DNA of 64,000 nucleotides from Zonotrichia leucophrys gambelii (taxonomy: Eukaryota; Chordata; Aves; Passeriformes; Passerellidae), in NCBI RefSeq assembly GCF_028769735.1, contig NC_088178.1, positions 10,380,857 to 10,444,856 on the forward strand. Reading direction: 5' to 3'. The stretch's first letter is position 1. The number at the start of each line of letters is the position of its first letter. Shown one piece after another: positions 1 through 14,043 of the stretch. The position numbers and the translations under genes are program-made. The notes beneath the pieces were generated by a model, which searched no databases, was not told where the DNA came from, and was given only the letters and a program-made list of their open reading frames with translations.

Positions 1-25
1 AGCTGGCAGGTGTGTCCAGGGGCAC

Positions 26-234
26 TGGGGGCTGTCACTGGGGGCTCTAACTGGGGAGCTGTGCTGCCAGGGGCTGTCACTGGGGAGCTGTCACTTGGGA
101 GCAGTGCTGCCAGGGGCTCTGGGGGCTGTCATTGGGGAGCTGTGCTGCCAGGGGCTCTGGGGGCTGTCACTGGGGAGCTGTGCTGCCAGGGGCTCTGGGG
201 GCTGTCACTGGGGAGCTGTGCTGCCAGGGGCTCC
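26..234. repeat. Minisatellite, 38-bp unit
   Basis: Three near-perfect consecutive units begin at 121, 159 and 197, each opening gggggctgtcactgggg and containing gagctgtgctgccagg. More degenerate copies extend left to about position 26. The unit is GC-rich and strand-asymmetric (G-rich on plus). Because 38 is not a multiple of three, the long open frame running through it cycles through all frames of the unit and is an artefact. Confidence 0.9.
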
Positions 235-1834
235 TGGGCCCTGCTCTGCTGGCAGCCTCAACCTGCTGCAGATTCCCATTTGAGACACAGCTTCTCTGCT
301 CCAGCTGAGCTCTGCAGGCTGTGCCTGACCCCGTGGCTGCCACTGGAGCGGCTCTGCTGCCCTGGCCTGGGGGCCGTGTGCAGGGAAACTCCTGTCCTGC
401 TGTCCTCACCCCTCCTGCCCTACTCCTGGCTCATTTGGGAGCGCCCAGCTGCCGCTGCTCCTGAGACATCTGTGGCCACTTCAGTCCTGTCCAAAGGGCT
501 GGCAGGATGACCTTGCCTGCACAGCAGCATTTTCTGCTTCATGTGCAACAACAGGATTTTCTTGGAACTTGTTTTTCCCAAGAATTATGAAACAGACCTG
601 CAACAAGTATTGCTTTTACAGAGCACAAAACCACAGGAGAAAATCTGAAAAACAAACTAAAGCAGGATCTTGCGAAGGTCAGCAATTCAAATACATGATT
701 ATGAATTATATAAAAAGCTGAATGTTCCTGCATCCTTGGCTGCTAAGGTGTTTGATTTGGAATAATGTTATGGGCACAAAAGAATGCAAAGAATTTGTCT
801 TTGTTTGCAGAGAAAACAGTTTCTCTTTTGGCTATTCTTCCCAGTAAACACTACACTGAAGGCTTTGAAAATCTATTAAATAGCCCCAAACACTTGTTAC
901 TGTATTTGGCAGCAAAACCAAAGGCAAGATAATCACAACTGAAAATGCTTCCCCAATGATTTAGGGGATTAGAATAATTTTAGTAAGTGTTTTCCTAATT
1001 TTTTTTAGGGAAGGGGTAAAAGAGAGTGACAGAATGTGTTGTTGGTGGCTTCTATTAATAATTACTGCTATCCTAAAGTTATTTGTAATCTAAAATAATT
1101 TGAAAGTTGCAAACTTTCTTCTCACATTTGGCTTTCATTTATCTGAAAGCCAATTGCATGGGAGCTTTTGAACAATTGAAAAAAAAAACCTACTGGAAAT
1201 ATATGTTATGATCAACTTCTAAACTACATAAACCAAGCATTTGTAATGGAAGCACCAGCGATCTTTAACTGCACTGCAGTAATTATTATGGGTATTAAAG
1301 TGGGATGGGTATGTAACTAAATGGAAGTGTGACTGATCAGCTCTTTTACAGTGACCACAAGAAAAGGTAAAGCCAACTTTGTATCTACATGTCATTATAT
1401 ATTCCTTCTGTGTGCATTTGCCAAAAGAAAGGTTTAAGATATCAGGACAGTGTTCTCCTACAGGATACAAAAGCACCAGTATGTAAAGTTAATGGTGTAG
1501 AATCTCTCAGGAGATGAACATTCTGAATTTGTGTGAACATTGGTTACAATGCAAAGACAAAGGTAAAAGATTTGCATAATTCCTACAACATGTATGAAGT
1601 GAGGGATGGGGTTTTTTGTTCAAGTAACAATGTTGTGAATCAGGAGATCTTTCTGAATGAATCTACATTGATTTATTGTTTTGAGTGTGAATGAAATGCT
1701 GCAGAGTGCTTTTGCTGAGCCAGCTTTAGAATGGGGATAAAAACACTTCCCTCTATGTGTCAAAGCTATTCAGAGTAAAACTTCTTATTGCTAGTGAACA
1801 ATGGGGAAGTTGATGCCAAGGAAAGTCCAATGAG

Positions 1835-1874
1835 TTCCCTCCTTTTGTTTGCCTGTGCAAACAAAAGGAGGGAA
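1835..1874. repeat. Perfect inverted repeat, 18-bp stem and 4-nt loop
   Basis: The left arm ttccctccttttgtttgc (1835-1852) is followed by ctgt and then by its exact reverse complement (1857-1874). All 18 pairs are perfect and the pairing stops abruptly on both sides. No flanking terminal repeats or target-site duplication are obvious. Confidence 0.92.
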
Positions 1875-4800
1875 TGATGCAGGTCCTGTGAATTCCTGCT
1901 CTATTTATTACATTGCACTGCTGATTAGATAAATGCAACAGCAGAGTTGATTATTGTTTCCAGGGGAGTTTGCTGACAGTCAGCTTTAAAAAGGTTTCTA
2001 AACTATGTAGTTTAAAAAAGGACTATGCAATCTTGTCCAATTGTCATATGTGATTGTCAGTATTTAATCATCTTATGCAATCTCAAATACCAATGTTGTG
2101 TATTGTATCTCTTTCTAATCTCACCTATCAGAACTTCAGCTGCTTCATATTCATACATAAGGTACACAGTAAAGATATGCAAATCTTTTATCCACTCTGC
2201 TTCACCTGACCTATAAAAATATTACCTGTTGTCTATTTTTGTATGACATTAAAATTAAAAATTTAATAGGCAGATTTTTATATCCTAATTCCTGTCTGAG
2301 ATATACCAGATGATAACATGCTCTCTTGTGAGAGGGATTTTAATTGGTGCAATGCTTTACTTTTCCACTCTTTTCATCAGAATACCAATAAGATGATTCA
2401 AACAGCTGGCAGGTAGCACTCTGCAAAAATAAGAACGAATAAATTAATGTATCAAATAATTAAAGCTATTAGTTGCTTCATGCTAGTTTTCATCAACAAT
2501 ATTTATTGCTGCACACAGACTTGCTTGGGGTTATCATTGTGCATTTATCTTCATGACAGAGCAACCATTAGATGGGAAACTCCAGATAATAGTGCCTCTC
2601 TTTCCAATGCAATCTTCTTCAGGCACACCAGTTTTTCTGCAGTGTTTTACCACGTGTAACCAATGTCACAGTCTTAGCCAGTGTTTTTTACCTGAAAACA
2701 TCTAAAAAACTGATTTATCACACAGTTCAACAAAAATGTCTGAAAGATGTTCATTATTACACACCAACCAATAGAGCTGAGGCAGGCATAGAGGCAACCT
2801 ACAGATTTTTCACAATATTGATATGCAGGCTACCACTAATAAGTTGTTTCAAGAGTAACAGAATTATATTAATGTTTTTTAACCAACTTTAAAGTTTTGC
2901 TATGATAGAAAAAGATCAGAATAAACACAGACCTGTCCTAGAGAGTAAATAGCATGCTTTGTTTGGGATAATATCTGACAAGTTCTTTCTATCAGCATAT
3001 CAACTAAAGATGATGTCTCTAACTATGGATGTTGATATTGCATATTATGACAAAGTGTTAAGATAATTCAGGATATTAAAAAGACCAGAGTTATATTCTC
3101 ATGAATAAGAGCTGTTTCCCTGTGAGCTTTATATGGTTCTAGCATTACTTTTGGCATGCTGCTTACATTTCTGTTTATCAATTGTGATGCACAAAGGTGT
3201 TAAAATTTAATTATTAATGAAGACTGAAATAACCTGCGATCCTTGAGGAATAGATAACTGCCAAGTGTGATTTCACTTCAAAGTACTTTCCTTATTTTGT
3301 TTAAAATTATTTTCTCCAATTTTTAATTTGTCAAGTCATGCCAGAGTTGAAAAATACCAAGGATATCTCCTTTAATTGTTATCTAATAAATTACTGTAGA
3401 TAATGTGCTAGATATTTCTAAAGATATATTGTATCAATAGCTTTAAATCTAATGATGGAAAGAAGTAGTTGTGTTACCTAAAAAGTCTTCCACCTGCACT
3501 TAAGGCTGAGAAACCTTGGTCATTTTCTCCTGTTCCTGAGAGTCTGTGTGTGCAGCAATGTCACAAACCTCTGGCTTGGAAAAGGAAGGGTCACATAAAA
3601 CCCACTCAATTTTTAGGAAAATGTACTTTTAGAATGCACTTTCAAAGCATCATGTTCTGACTATATTTCTTTTAAAACTCTCAGTGAAAGAGGAGACAAA
3701 TTTCTGCACAACAGACCTGGGATGATGATTAATCTGTATTTCCTGACAAGTTTATCTCATTGGGTCTAGTGCTGTCATCTGCCCCAGAGAACCCTCTACA
3801 TTACACAGGAGATCTCACAGCTCCGATCATGTTTGTCCTTCTCTTCCAGCAGCCTTGGCAGTGATGGCATTGGAAATCTGGCTGATCAGATCCCAGCTCC
3901 CTGAGAACTCTGTATTCCTTGACATTGACTCCTGTGGCAAGAGGGGATTTGCAACACATCTGTGCTGCTGCCTGCATGGGCTAGTGGAGGGCCAGGAAAG
4001 GCTCTCAGTTCCAGGTAGGATGAATTTTTGTAGGCCTGGAGCCTTGTGAGCGCCCACACCTGGGGGCAAACAGCAATGGGGCCTCCTCCTGCTCCATGGA
4101 ACCCCCAGGCAAGCAGGGCTGGCAAGCAGGGCCAGCCAGCACAGCGCCTGCTCAGATTTCAAACACAGCCCCAGAGTGTAGTGAGGGTATGACAGGAGTG
4201 TGAAAGGTAAAGGTTTTCTGCTGTGAGACAGCATTTCTGAAGTGGTAAGCATGGCAGATCCGAGTGGGATGCTGGTTTTCTGGAGACTGCCAGAAGCTAC
4301 AGAATGAGTAGCTGTTAAGCTAAAACAGCAGGAGGAGTGATGAGGGGAAGTAGTTGGAACTGGAACAGTTCTGGAGAAGGGTTTGGGCTAAAGCCAGGGC
4401 GGGTAGGAGTAGGTGAGGGAGGTGCTCAACACATCTTAGCTGGCTCAATGTTTTGTATTTGCAAAACACTCAGGGTCCTTCTAATGGTGCAGTGCAGCGT
4501 GGGCTGCAGAATCATCACTAAGTTGTCATGTTGCCACTGAATAAAAGATTTAACTGGAGTACACTTCTCAAAGTGTCTTTGCACTTTGTTTTAAATCAGT
4601 AATGGTTTAGCATGAACTAGCAAAGCTCTCAGGTCATTGCAGAAAAATTATTGCAGGATATGGCTTTATTTTGACAGGTGGTGTAAATCTTGACCCACAT
4701 TTTCATACCTTTGCAGAAGTTATGCAGTGTACATGCCACCTTTCATATTTCTCCCTAGTTGTGTACCAAAGGCACGTGTGCAAACGTAATTGGAAGCATT

Positions 4801-7800
4801 TCAAAGCATCCAGCTCAATTTTTGAGATGTTTGTGTTGCAGTATGCTGTTGTAATCTAAGATATGTGGAATCGGATTCTCTTTCTGAGAGTAGAAGCCTC
4901 CTTGCAGAGAGCTGGGCTTTGCTGCATAATGTCAATATAATGGAGCTGATTTAAGGATGCTATGCTTGCCCTCAAGATGAATTTCCTTGCATTAGAAAGC
5001 CCCAGTTTAAATCTCATTGTGGGATTCTCCTGTTCTGAAATCAATAGGAAGTAAGTTAGGTTTTTGAATTTTGTGAGAGTAACTTGTCTGCCTTAGATGC
5101 TAGTCACTGCTTATTGCCTCATGATCAAAATGCAGCTTCAGCTCTTTAAGCTGCATGTGATGAAACTGTTCACACTCCTTGGAAATGAAATTCTAAATTC
5201 TTCAAGGTAAGAGTCCTATTTCAAGGATCCTTCGGCTTAAAAAGCAAGTGGAATTCCCATTTAAAATATGTGAACCATTCAGAGCTCAGTGGTGCAGCAT
5301 CTCATGAACAGAACACCCTACTGAACTGTCTCCCACGGACTGCTGTTCTGTACTGAGGACACTGGAGTTTGTTCCTCCTGCACTTGTCAGTGTCTCTGGG
5401 GACTGGGTAGTGCAGGTGGGAACAAACCTGCTAGCTCTTTATTTCAGCCCCTGTGTGCCCCTGATCTGAAGCTGCTTGGTGCTGCTTTTAAGGCTCACCT
5501 AAACACCTATTAAAGGGAGAATTCCTCATCCAAAGAGATTATGACTGAACTCCATAAAACCCAGAAGTTTTGAAGGGCAAGAATAGATCCTTGGGTCTAC
5601 TGGAAAAGGTTTCAAATTTAAGCAGGAAAGAGAGTAAGAACAGAGGTTAGTTGAATGCTGGTTCCATGAGCTGGAACAATGTTTTGGATTATCCAAATTT
5701 ACAGAGAGATCTGTAAATCTGGAAAATACAGATAAATGTCGAAAAAGTGTGAAAGATTTGGAAAACTATTCCACTCATTCTCTAGAAAGGGAATAAAGTG
5801 GGTAAACTGATCTACAGACAAGTGCAAATCAAAATGCTGGCTCTAGATTCAGCCAATGGCATCAGTGCAGTTGTTACTATTGTCCACCTTACTGTAAGTT
5901 TAAATTTAAAAATACTAGCTTGCATGTTTGATGGATTTCAGAGTCACTTTAGGTACAGAGGCACCCTAATGTTAAGGTGTGTTTCTGCTCTGAATTTAAA
6001 CATGCTAAATCAATGTCATCCTAAAGTAATCAGGTTTTCTAATGTCAGATTTGTACTTCTGTAGAGCTGACTATTGTAGTATCTAACAGCTTTCCATGGC
6101 TTTCCATGTCCATCTGAACAAAATGACAGACAAGTCATTGGCAAGAAGAAGAAAACATATCAAGAAGTACCGGTCCAAGATGTAGTTATAAAAATGCAAC
6201 ATAATTTTGGGTATTACACTTTAATCATCCTATACCTCAGCTGCCTGTTGACATCAGTGGTATTAATGAATACAGTCCCTTTAATATAATTATTTCAAGT
6301 TGACTTCAGATGCAAGTAGTCTTCTATAGAAATTAATTGCCAACAACTGAATTATGATCAAACTCTTCCCTCTTCTCTGTAACATCTTTAAATTTCCAGC
6401 ACTGTCACTTCTCACCTGATGATTACAGGTAACAATTTTATTGACAATTAAATTATTCTCTTTAGAAGCTAAGGTAAATATAAAGAGGTTGGCTTCTTCC
6501 AGAAATCTTTTAAAATTATTTCACCATTGACTGTAGTCCAACATTAGAGAAGAACAGGCCATTATCAACAAAACCATAGCTCAAAATTGTGCTGATTTGG
6601 GAGAAATTGAAAGAGCAATGCTGTTAATATTTTACTGAACATCATGGTACTTTTGTGTGGGCTATGAGTCCCCTCTAAATTTATACTGTAAATCCTGTAA
6701 AGCTCTATTCACTTTCACAGTGAGTTTGTGCTATAAAAGCTGATAGTCAAAGATCTGACAGAAAGCTGGACTGACATTTATGAGATCAAGCTTTTGTTCC
6801 TGATTTTATCATATCCATGTTCCTTGTCAAAATCTTTCCTTGCATGCTTAACCTGAAGAGGAATTTGAAATAGCTGGAAGGGCTGGTCCATGTCTCAGGT
6901 GTATGGATCTGGGAGAAGAGATCATGCAGACATTTATTAGAGGCAAATGCAAGGAAAAGCTAAAGGGGCAGAATGTCTGCAGGTGATTTGGTGAGCTGGT
7001 TGTATTTTAGAGTAAATGCAGAGCAAAGTGAGTATCAAAAAACCCCCAAACCTATTTAACAGGATTCTTATAAAAATTACATTGTTAGCAGCAGATTTAA
7101 AAAACTTTATAAGAAAATACATTTACAAAGGGTAAAGAAAAACAGTGCAGTTATGATGAAATGAAGGAAAAAAGAAAAGAGTACAAATGAGCTATAACAG
7201 GTTAAACGACCAAGGTAGGCCAGAAATGATTGAGAATTTTAGTAAAGTCATAAAAATTAGCCATTAATATTTTTTTTCTAAACATAGGAGAAGCCAGGTC
7301 TTCTAGAAAGGCTGTAGGGCAAATAAATGCTTTGTTAGGTAGGGAAGGGAAAAATCTATTAACTATGGAAGAGCTTTGGGAGGTTACCAGACTCCTGCCT
7401 GTGGTGATGGGGGCGTGTTCTGGAGGTATGTCTGAATGTTTATACAAACATTATTTAAAAATGGAAGTCTGTTGCATCATACCACCAGAAGCAAATATTA
7501 CTGCTGAGAAATTTTTAAAAAATGCAGAAATAATATTTTCACTGCTACTTGTGATTTTTCTAATTTAATTTTTCTTATTTTCAGGATGGGCTTGATTAAC
7601 TACAAAAAAGGACCTGTGGCAGGTGTGATTTTTATAAAGATTTCAAGGAGATGGAGAGGAACTAGAGACTGGAAATCAGAACTTCTGCAGCAGGCAAGTT
7701 AATAGAAATTTTGATAAAGAACAGAATTAACAGTTAGATGAGTGAACATGATGAGTATGTAAGAGAGAAATAATAATGTACAAACCTGTAAAGGATTTTT

Positions 7801-8371
7801 TTAAAGCATCAAGTAGCTATGTGAATGCAAAAGATCTGGTTGGCAATGTATTTTACTCTACAAAAAGCATTTTCCAAGATGCCTCAGCAAGGATTTTGTT
7901 TTTTACTTTTTTTTTTTTTTTATGGAATAATTAAAGCTTGAATAATAAGAAGCAGCCTAAGAATAGATGTCAGGAACTACTAATCAGTCTTATGAGGACT
8001 TACACATATAGAATTCTGCTAGAGAAGTGAACAAAGCATGGTGTAATAAATTTGCTCAGACTACAAAGGTATTGTGGCTATAAAGACCTTCAGAAGAATT
8101 TCTAAGGTGTGGGTGACTGAAACTGAGTGTTCAAGAATAAAGTATTCCTACAGATACTTGGCTTTACTATTTAGAAAAGGCACCCTAAGAGTAGTTCAGG
8201 GTGTTTTATTGAAAATTTTGACTTAATGCTCTTCATCAGTCAGAAAGGCAAATAGATCATTGAATTTTTCAAGACAGGAAAAAGAGTGAAGTGGAAACAC
8301 CACAATGTCACTATATAGCTTCATGATGTGCCTATCTCTTGAACACTGCATGAAGTCCTGTTATTGAAAAG

Positions 8372-8393
8372 ATATATATATATATATATATAT
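8372..8393. repeat. AT dinucleotide microsatellite
   Basis: Eleven uninterrupted AT units lie inside intronic AT-rich DNA. Such a tract is likely to vary in length between individuals. Confidence 0.95.
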
Positions 8394-11300
8394 GTAGTAA
8401 TATCATAAAAGGTGGAATGAAAAACTGTCACAGCTATAACCAGGCCATATAAAAGAAGATATTAAATAGATTACGTTTCTTCAGTGTAAAAGAGGAAAGA
8501 CAGATTGAAGAAAATCACAGATGTTATGGAAAAGGTGAATTGGAAATGATTATTCATTTACTCTTCCTCTCAAGAACCAAGAAGGAATAACCAACCAATT
8601 AAACAAAGATATTTAATTATTATTGTTGATGTTGTGAACTTGTGCCCAGAACATTTGGATAACAAAAGTATTAATGTCTCAAGAAGTTATTAGGCAAATT
8701 AGTGGCTGAAGGACTCACTGATGGCAATTAAATGGTCCTTTTAAGGCCCCTTCATAAAAATGCCCCATCTGGGTGTATCTGTGCTGCTATTGATTTCTTT
8801 ATTCTGTCCTCATAAAAAGGCAGTGAGCAGGCAAATGACACAGAATCTATGGCCACTGAGCAGGCTTAAAAGGAAAGCGTGACAGATTTTTCAGAGGAAA
8901 AGAAGTCCTGCTCATCACTGTTCAAATGAACATTTAATAATTCATAACAACTGAGTTATAAGTTTCCCCTTCAATACGCTTCCAAATGTGAATAGATTAA
9001 GTAGTAATTGCTATCAAGCTTTATGTTCTATTTCATGTACCTAATAAAAGTTTATCTAGTGGAGCTTACTTTGTATGTTTTTGATCTATTCCTAACTGAC
9101 TTCAATATACTCTATTAAAATATTTATCGTAGTGCTATCAAATATTAACCATTTTAAAAGCATCTGACTGAAGAAAACAAATAATGTTACTTGTTTAAGT
9201 TTTCATGAATTTCCTGATATTTAGTTGTTCAGAACTCCCCCTGATATAGCACTAAAAATACACAAGATGCTACAAATTGTATTCACTCTATTTGAATTGG
9301 GCTGTTTTGGAAATACACTCTGCTTACATCCATCACCACTGTCCGATTTGAGAATCTGAGTTTTGTTGTCTGAAAAGTTTTGATTTTGCTACAGTACAAG
9401 AGAATATTAGAGAGGTATTGGTTTTTCTATAGCTTAGTGGATTTTAAAAACTATTTTAGGAGAGTACAGAATGTTGGGATTTTTTTTAAGAGAAACATTT
9501 TTAAGACATTTCCCTAATTATCCACCTGCTCGTCCTTCTGAAATTCTGTGGCTTTGTCAGGTAAAAATACTGGCAAGTTCCTAGGGTGTAGAATGGTCTA
9601 GTGATGGGGAGTGATGTGCCACGGTTGCATGGCAGCCCAGCCCAGCCTGACTGGCTGCCAGGCTTCCATCTCTCCCCAGCTGAGTGGGTTATGCTCTCCC
9701 AGGGTGCTCCTGCTTGTTCAACCAGTGGATGATTCATATCACAGAACTAACATAGCAAAAAAACCTATTCTTTTTTGGTTAGTGTCCTGCTGAGTTAGAT
9801 CTGAAATCATTCAGTGAAAGGTCAAACAACTGCCTGAGAGATTGCTAGGGGTGTGGGACTAAATAGTGGGGAATTGGGAGAAGAGGGATTGCAGCACTTG
9901 CAATTAGAGCAGTTTGGACAGCCATGAAATAGCAGCTTTGAAGCTGACACCTGGGCAAGATCAAGAGGACAACAACCTCTCTGCTCCAATCCAATCCCTC
10001 ACCTTGCTGGGGAAAAATTGTTCTGTTAAAGGTCAGGTGTATAGATGTTACTACTGAACCATTTTTTTTGCTTTGGAGAAAGCAATTCCTGATCACCAGG
10101 TTATCAGAGTAAATCTCCTGAAGAGCTGCAGTCTGTCAGGAGCTTGGTGCCTCTCAATAACATGGTCACTATGCAAGCTAGTCCCCTCTTTTGAGTCTCA
10201 CTCTCTGCTTGGTTTTATTTACTTGTTATTTTCTTTGGCTTTTCCACACACAGGTATTACCCAATTCACAACCCCATCTGTTCACAGAGGCCTTCCAGCA
10301 CAGAGGCACTGAGATAAAGTCCTTGAGCTCTCCCCAGTACCCCTCTAGTCTATTCCTTCTGCAGGTTCTTCCATTTCCACAATATCCCACACACTTTGTA
10401 GGCAGCAGTGCTAAAAGAAGAAAATTAAAGCATGGTCTCTAGCCTAGACGTGCTACAGGAATTATGCAGATCTGTATAACTCTCGCAGAGCATCTTATGT
10501 TTTCATCTCCTCTGTGCTCTTCATAGAGGAGAGGTGCCTCACTTAATCATTTCTGTTCATATACAGTGTTTGTGTTCTGACATGTTTACTCTGACTAAAA
10601 TATATTCTCCCCAGAGAGAGAGATCAACCTTCCTTTTCTCCTTCAAATCTAGCATCTCATTAAAAAATAATATCATTCCATGATATTCATACTTTGGTGA
10701 GCAACTTTCTATGTATCCTAGTATCTGTACGAGTATGCTGTGGGTTGTGTATTTTGGAAGGAACGCATTAATAAGCACATTTGCATTGTTGTTTCTCATG
10801 TTTAAAAGACCCTGGTTTTAAAACGATACCAGGATGGCATTACACCTGTAAGTCACCAGTACACTTCCCCTGAGGCAAGCAGAACTAGTGTTTTGCATCA
10901 TCTGAGGATCAGGTAGTATAATGCTGTAATTTTGTTTGTATTCTTGCCTTGCTTTTCTTACATCTCTAAACCATACTTTGCCATGAGTTGCAGAAGTTGG
11001 ATTCTGGATTAATGTAAAGAGAATTAGTCTGGATTTAAATTTGCAGCCATTTGAAGGAGTGTCTGTTCCTCTTGCATCCAAACCCCTGTACACACACACA
11101 ATTTGTTTAGTCTGCATAACAACCATGTAAAATACGTATTTTGAAAGCAGTATAAAGACCAGGGACAGATGACTGTTCCCTGAGGACAACAATGCTCAGC
11201 TCCAGCAGAACTTTATCCTTTTCCATAAATTCTTATATTTTACTTCCCTTCAGCTCCAAGTATAGCAGTGTGCTTACTAGTACCAGCCTTGGCACCAAAC

Positions 11301-12534
11301 CACAGCAGAACTGAAATATATACAGCACCTGTGCAGAGGGGAGTCCTACTGTATCCTGACCAGCTAACAGCATTAGAACTGCTATTGGTTTTACAATTTC
11401 CACGTTTACAATTTCAAGTCTGATTTTCTTTGGCAACTCAATCTGCATGATGATTTTGATCAAATGCCCCATCTTCTAACATTTGTAACACATTAAAAAA
11501 TCCACCCCTAAAAAGCTCATATTTAAATAATCATATAATAAGTTAAATGCGTGCTGTGACAGGATATGAATTATCTGACAGGCTGCAGATTAATACAAGT
11601 TTAGTCTGGAAGACAGATACAAGTACTGAGTCCAATTTGAGCATTGAAGATAAGAATGCAATCCTTTGCTTGCTTCTGCTTAAATGAATGAGAAAGGGTA
11701 AATGAGATAGATTGTTCAGACCTTGATATAAGGCATCTGACTGAAAACTCATTTGCTAATTGTTTAAGATTAGCACCATTGAACCAAGGTAATTTAAAAC
11801 ACTGAATTGCTATGGGGTGCCAGCTACCATTGGTAACTCTCACTCACTCTAGGCCTTTGTAGTGCTGTGGGTTCAATGTGTTTACTTGGTTTTTGTATGA
11901 AGGGAGATAGAGAATATTATTAGTCATTGAACCTTCCCTCACCTTTTCCCCCGTGAGGAACATGCCTAATGAAAATTCGAGCTGTGCTGCCAAACTGATA
12001 TTGGCAAAAGATCTTTTCTTTGCCTGATTGGATAAATATGCAGCTGGTTTTGGAATCAATGCTTCTGTGAGTGAAATTAAAAGATGTTACTTTAAAATGC
12101 TGTAGTATGTATGCAGTGGACTTTCGTCAGCTGAAATGTCACGGCCAAGAAATACACAAGATGCAAGACTGTGAGCAATACACGTAGAAGATCAAGCGAA
12201 TGCTCCTACTTAATATTTTCGTGGTGTTTAAATATTTTTGCTTTTGATACAGGTTCCTTTTTTCAAAAAACATTATGCTCAGTTAAAAGCTGGCCCAAAT
12301 CAACTGTAGTTGCAGGTTAAATTTCTTGCCAGGCTTGGAGCTTTTAATTCTGTTTTAATGTTAATTTTTAAAGGAAATCGTTCAGTTTCTATAAAATAGA
12401 AAAATCAAATATATGCTATGCTATGTAATTTCTCATGTTCCAGGAGTTCTAAAAGGGTTTCAGGACCAAACTGTTCTGTTCTGAATTCATTGCTGTGCTT
12501 TGATCCTGGTGAGAAAATCCATTGTGGGTATGTG

Positions 12535-12845
12535 GCAGGGAGGCCCCGCTGAGCCCAGCACGTTCCCCGCACGCCCACGCCTGCGGCCGCAGGGGATCTG
12601 GGGAGGGCTCAGAAGCTGCGCCAGGCACAGCCACATCTATTGTGCCTCTTCTTCTGAGGGCAGCAGACCTTCCTGTACCAGCCAGACCCCGCTGACCGCT
12701 GCGTCTCTGCAGCACAAACCCTGAATGCAAGAAGATAACAGCTGCTATCACAGTGCTTTTTATCTGGGAGGCAAAGTCTAAAATTGCATCTGACCTCGGT
12801 GTGCGCAGAGACACCAAGTGAGGAGCGCTCTGCCTGGATCCTCAA
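12535..12845. other. CpG-rich patch in an AT-rich intron
   Basis: This roughly 300-bp block is far richer in GC and CpG than its surroundings and includes the 14-bp palindrome cctgcggccgcagg (12580-12593). It has open frames in several directions but no recognisable protein. It may be an orphan CpG island with regulatory activity or a decayed GC-rich repeat. No promoter element can be assigned with confidence. Confidence 0.55.
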
Positions 12846-13980
12846 AGGGTTTAGATTAAATCACTAAGAGTGAGGTACCTAAATAAATAGTTCTGAGGAT
12901 AATAGCTTCTGTGACTTCTACTTTGTGTGGTACAAAGTAGACTCCAAACTGTAATTTATCAAATGATATATTGCAGGCCTTAGAAAACACAACTCGGCTT
13001 TTGTGTGGGTTTTTCCCTAATAGGTTTACTAATATATAAAATTATGACACTCCATTTACTTATAGAATCATACATGTAATTAAACTAGCTATGGTATAGA
13101 TTTAAAGAGTTTATTTATAGTGAAGCTTCTGTTTGCACTAGGTCAATGGTTTTTAGCAACAAAGCTCCATAAGAATAGAATTTCATAATAATGCCAATAG
13201 CCTTTGTATAACAAAAAGTAAACAAGCACATATTGGTCTGTCGAGTGAGTGTGTGTATCCATCTTTGCATATCTATGTTCCTGTGCAGCACAGGCTTAGG
13301 GAAAAGCAGATCAAAACCACATGCTACGTGTCCAGACAAATAATCTTTTTGAGCTTTGCCAAGGCAACAGAATGAGTTCTTATTTTTCTCGTATATTGGG
13401 GTCTGCCTGCTTGCCCAGTCATTTGTTTAGAATTCAATGGGAAAATAAGAAAGCTAAAACTGACACTGTGCAAAATTAAATTAATTGGAATTCTGTTCCT
13501 TCATGATAAGACTTGAAATGAGATTTAAATCAGTTTGTGGTTGGTAAAACATGGCAATTTGATGTCTGTTCCATAAAACTGACAACTGCATCTAGTTGTT
13601 TTTCTTCTGAAATTGATCAGATAATTTGTTCAAACTTGGAAAATATCTGACAGTTACACAATCAGACTGAGATTTGTTCAGAAAATTACAACATAGTGAA
13701 GGAAACTCAATTAGTTTTGTCAGCAAATATAAAGGCACTAGCTTGCATTTCCAGAAACTGTCCAAAGCTTTTACAGATACTCTTGATTCAGCTAAAATCA
13801 AGCTAATTATATGCTGGGCTCAAAAGTTCCTCATTAAAAGAACATTATTTGTCTTATAATATTCAAACTCTAAAAGATAGAAAGTACTGAAATGATTAAG
13901 TAATTGCTTTGACAAACTGGTGTATATATATATTACTGTAAAATTTGCTCAACAGTCCTCCAGACTTTTTCAGTACCTCA

Positions 13981-14043
13981 GCTACTTAGTAGTATCTTTT
14001 TTAAACCCACTGGGCTACTTAATATCTTTTTTAAACCCACTGG
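13981..14043. repeat. Short tandem duplication, about 30 bp
   Basis: Two adjacent copies share gctactta and then tatcttttttaaacccactg. The first copy (13981-14013) is three bases longer than the second (14014-14043). The near identity suggests a recent replication-slippage event. Confidence 0.9.

Noticed and set aside
10..510. 166-codon plus-strand open frame
   Set aside because: Most of it is the 38-bp minisatellite read through in rotating frames; the overlapping frames are equally open and no domain is present.
1219..1476. Cysteine-rich 85-codon minus-strand frame, considered as the missing terminal EGF exon
   Set aside because: Cysteine spacing and sequence do not match the NTNG1 terminal EGF (no CQNGGTC-like core) and there is no phase-1 acceptor in the right place.
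12917..12941. Small hairpin with a 10-bp stem (tctactttgt / acaaagtaga)
   Set aside because: Stems of this size are expected by chance many times in 64 kb of AT-rich DNA.
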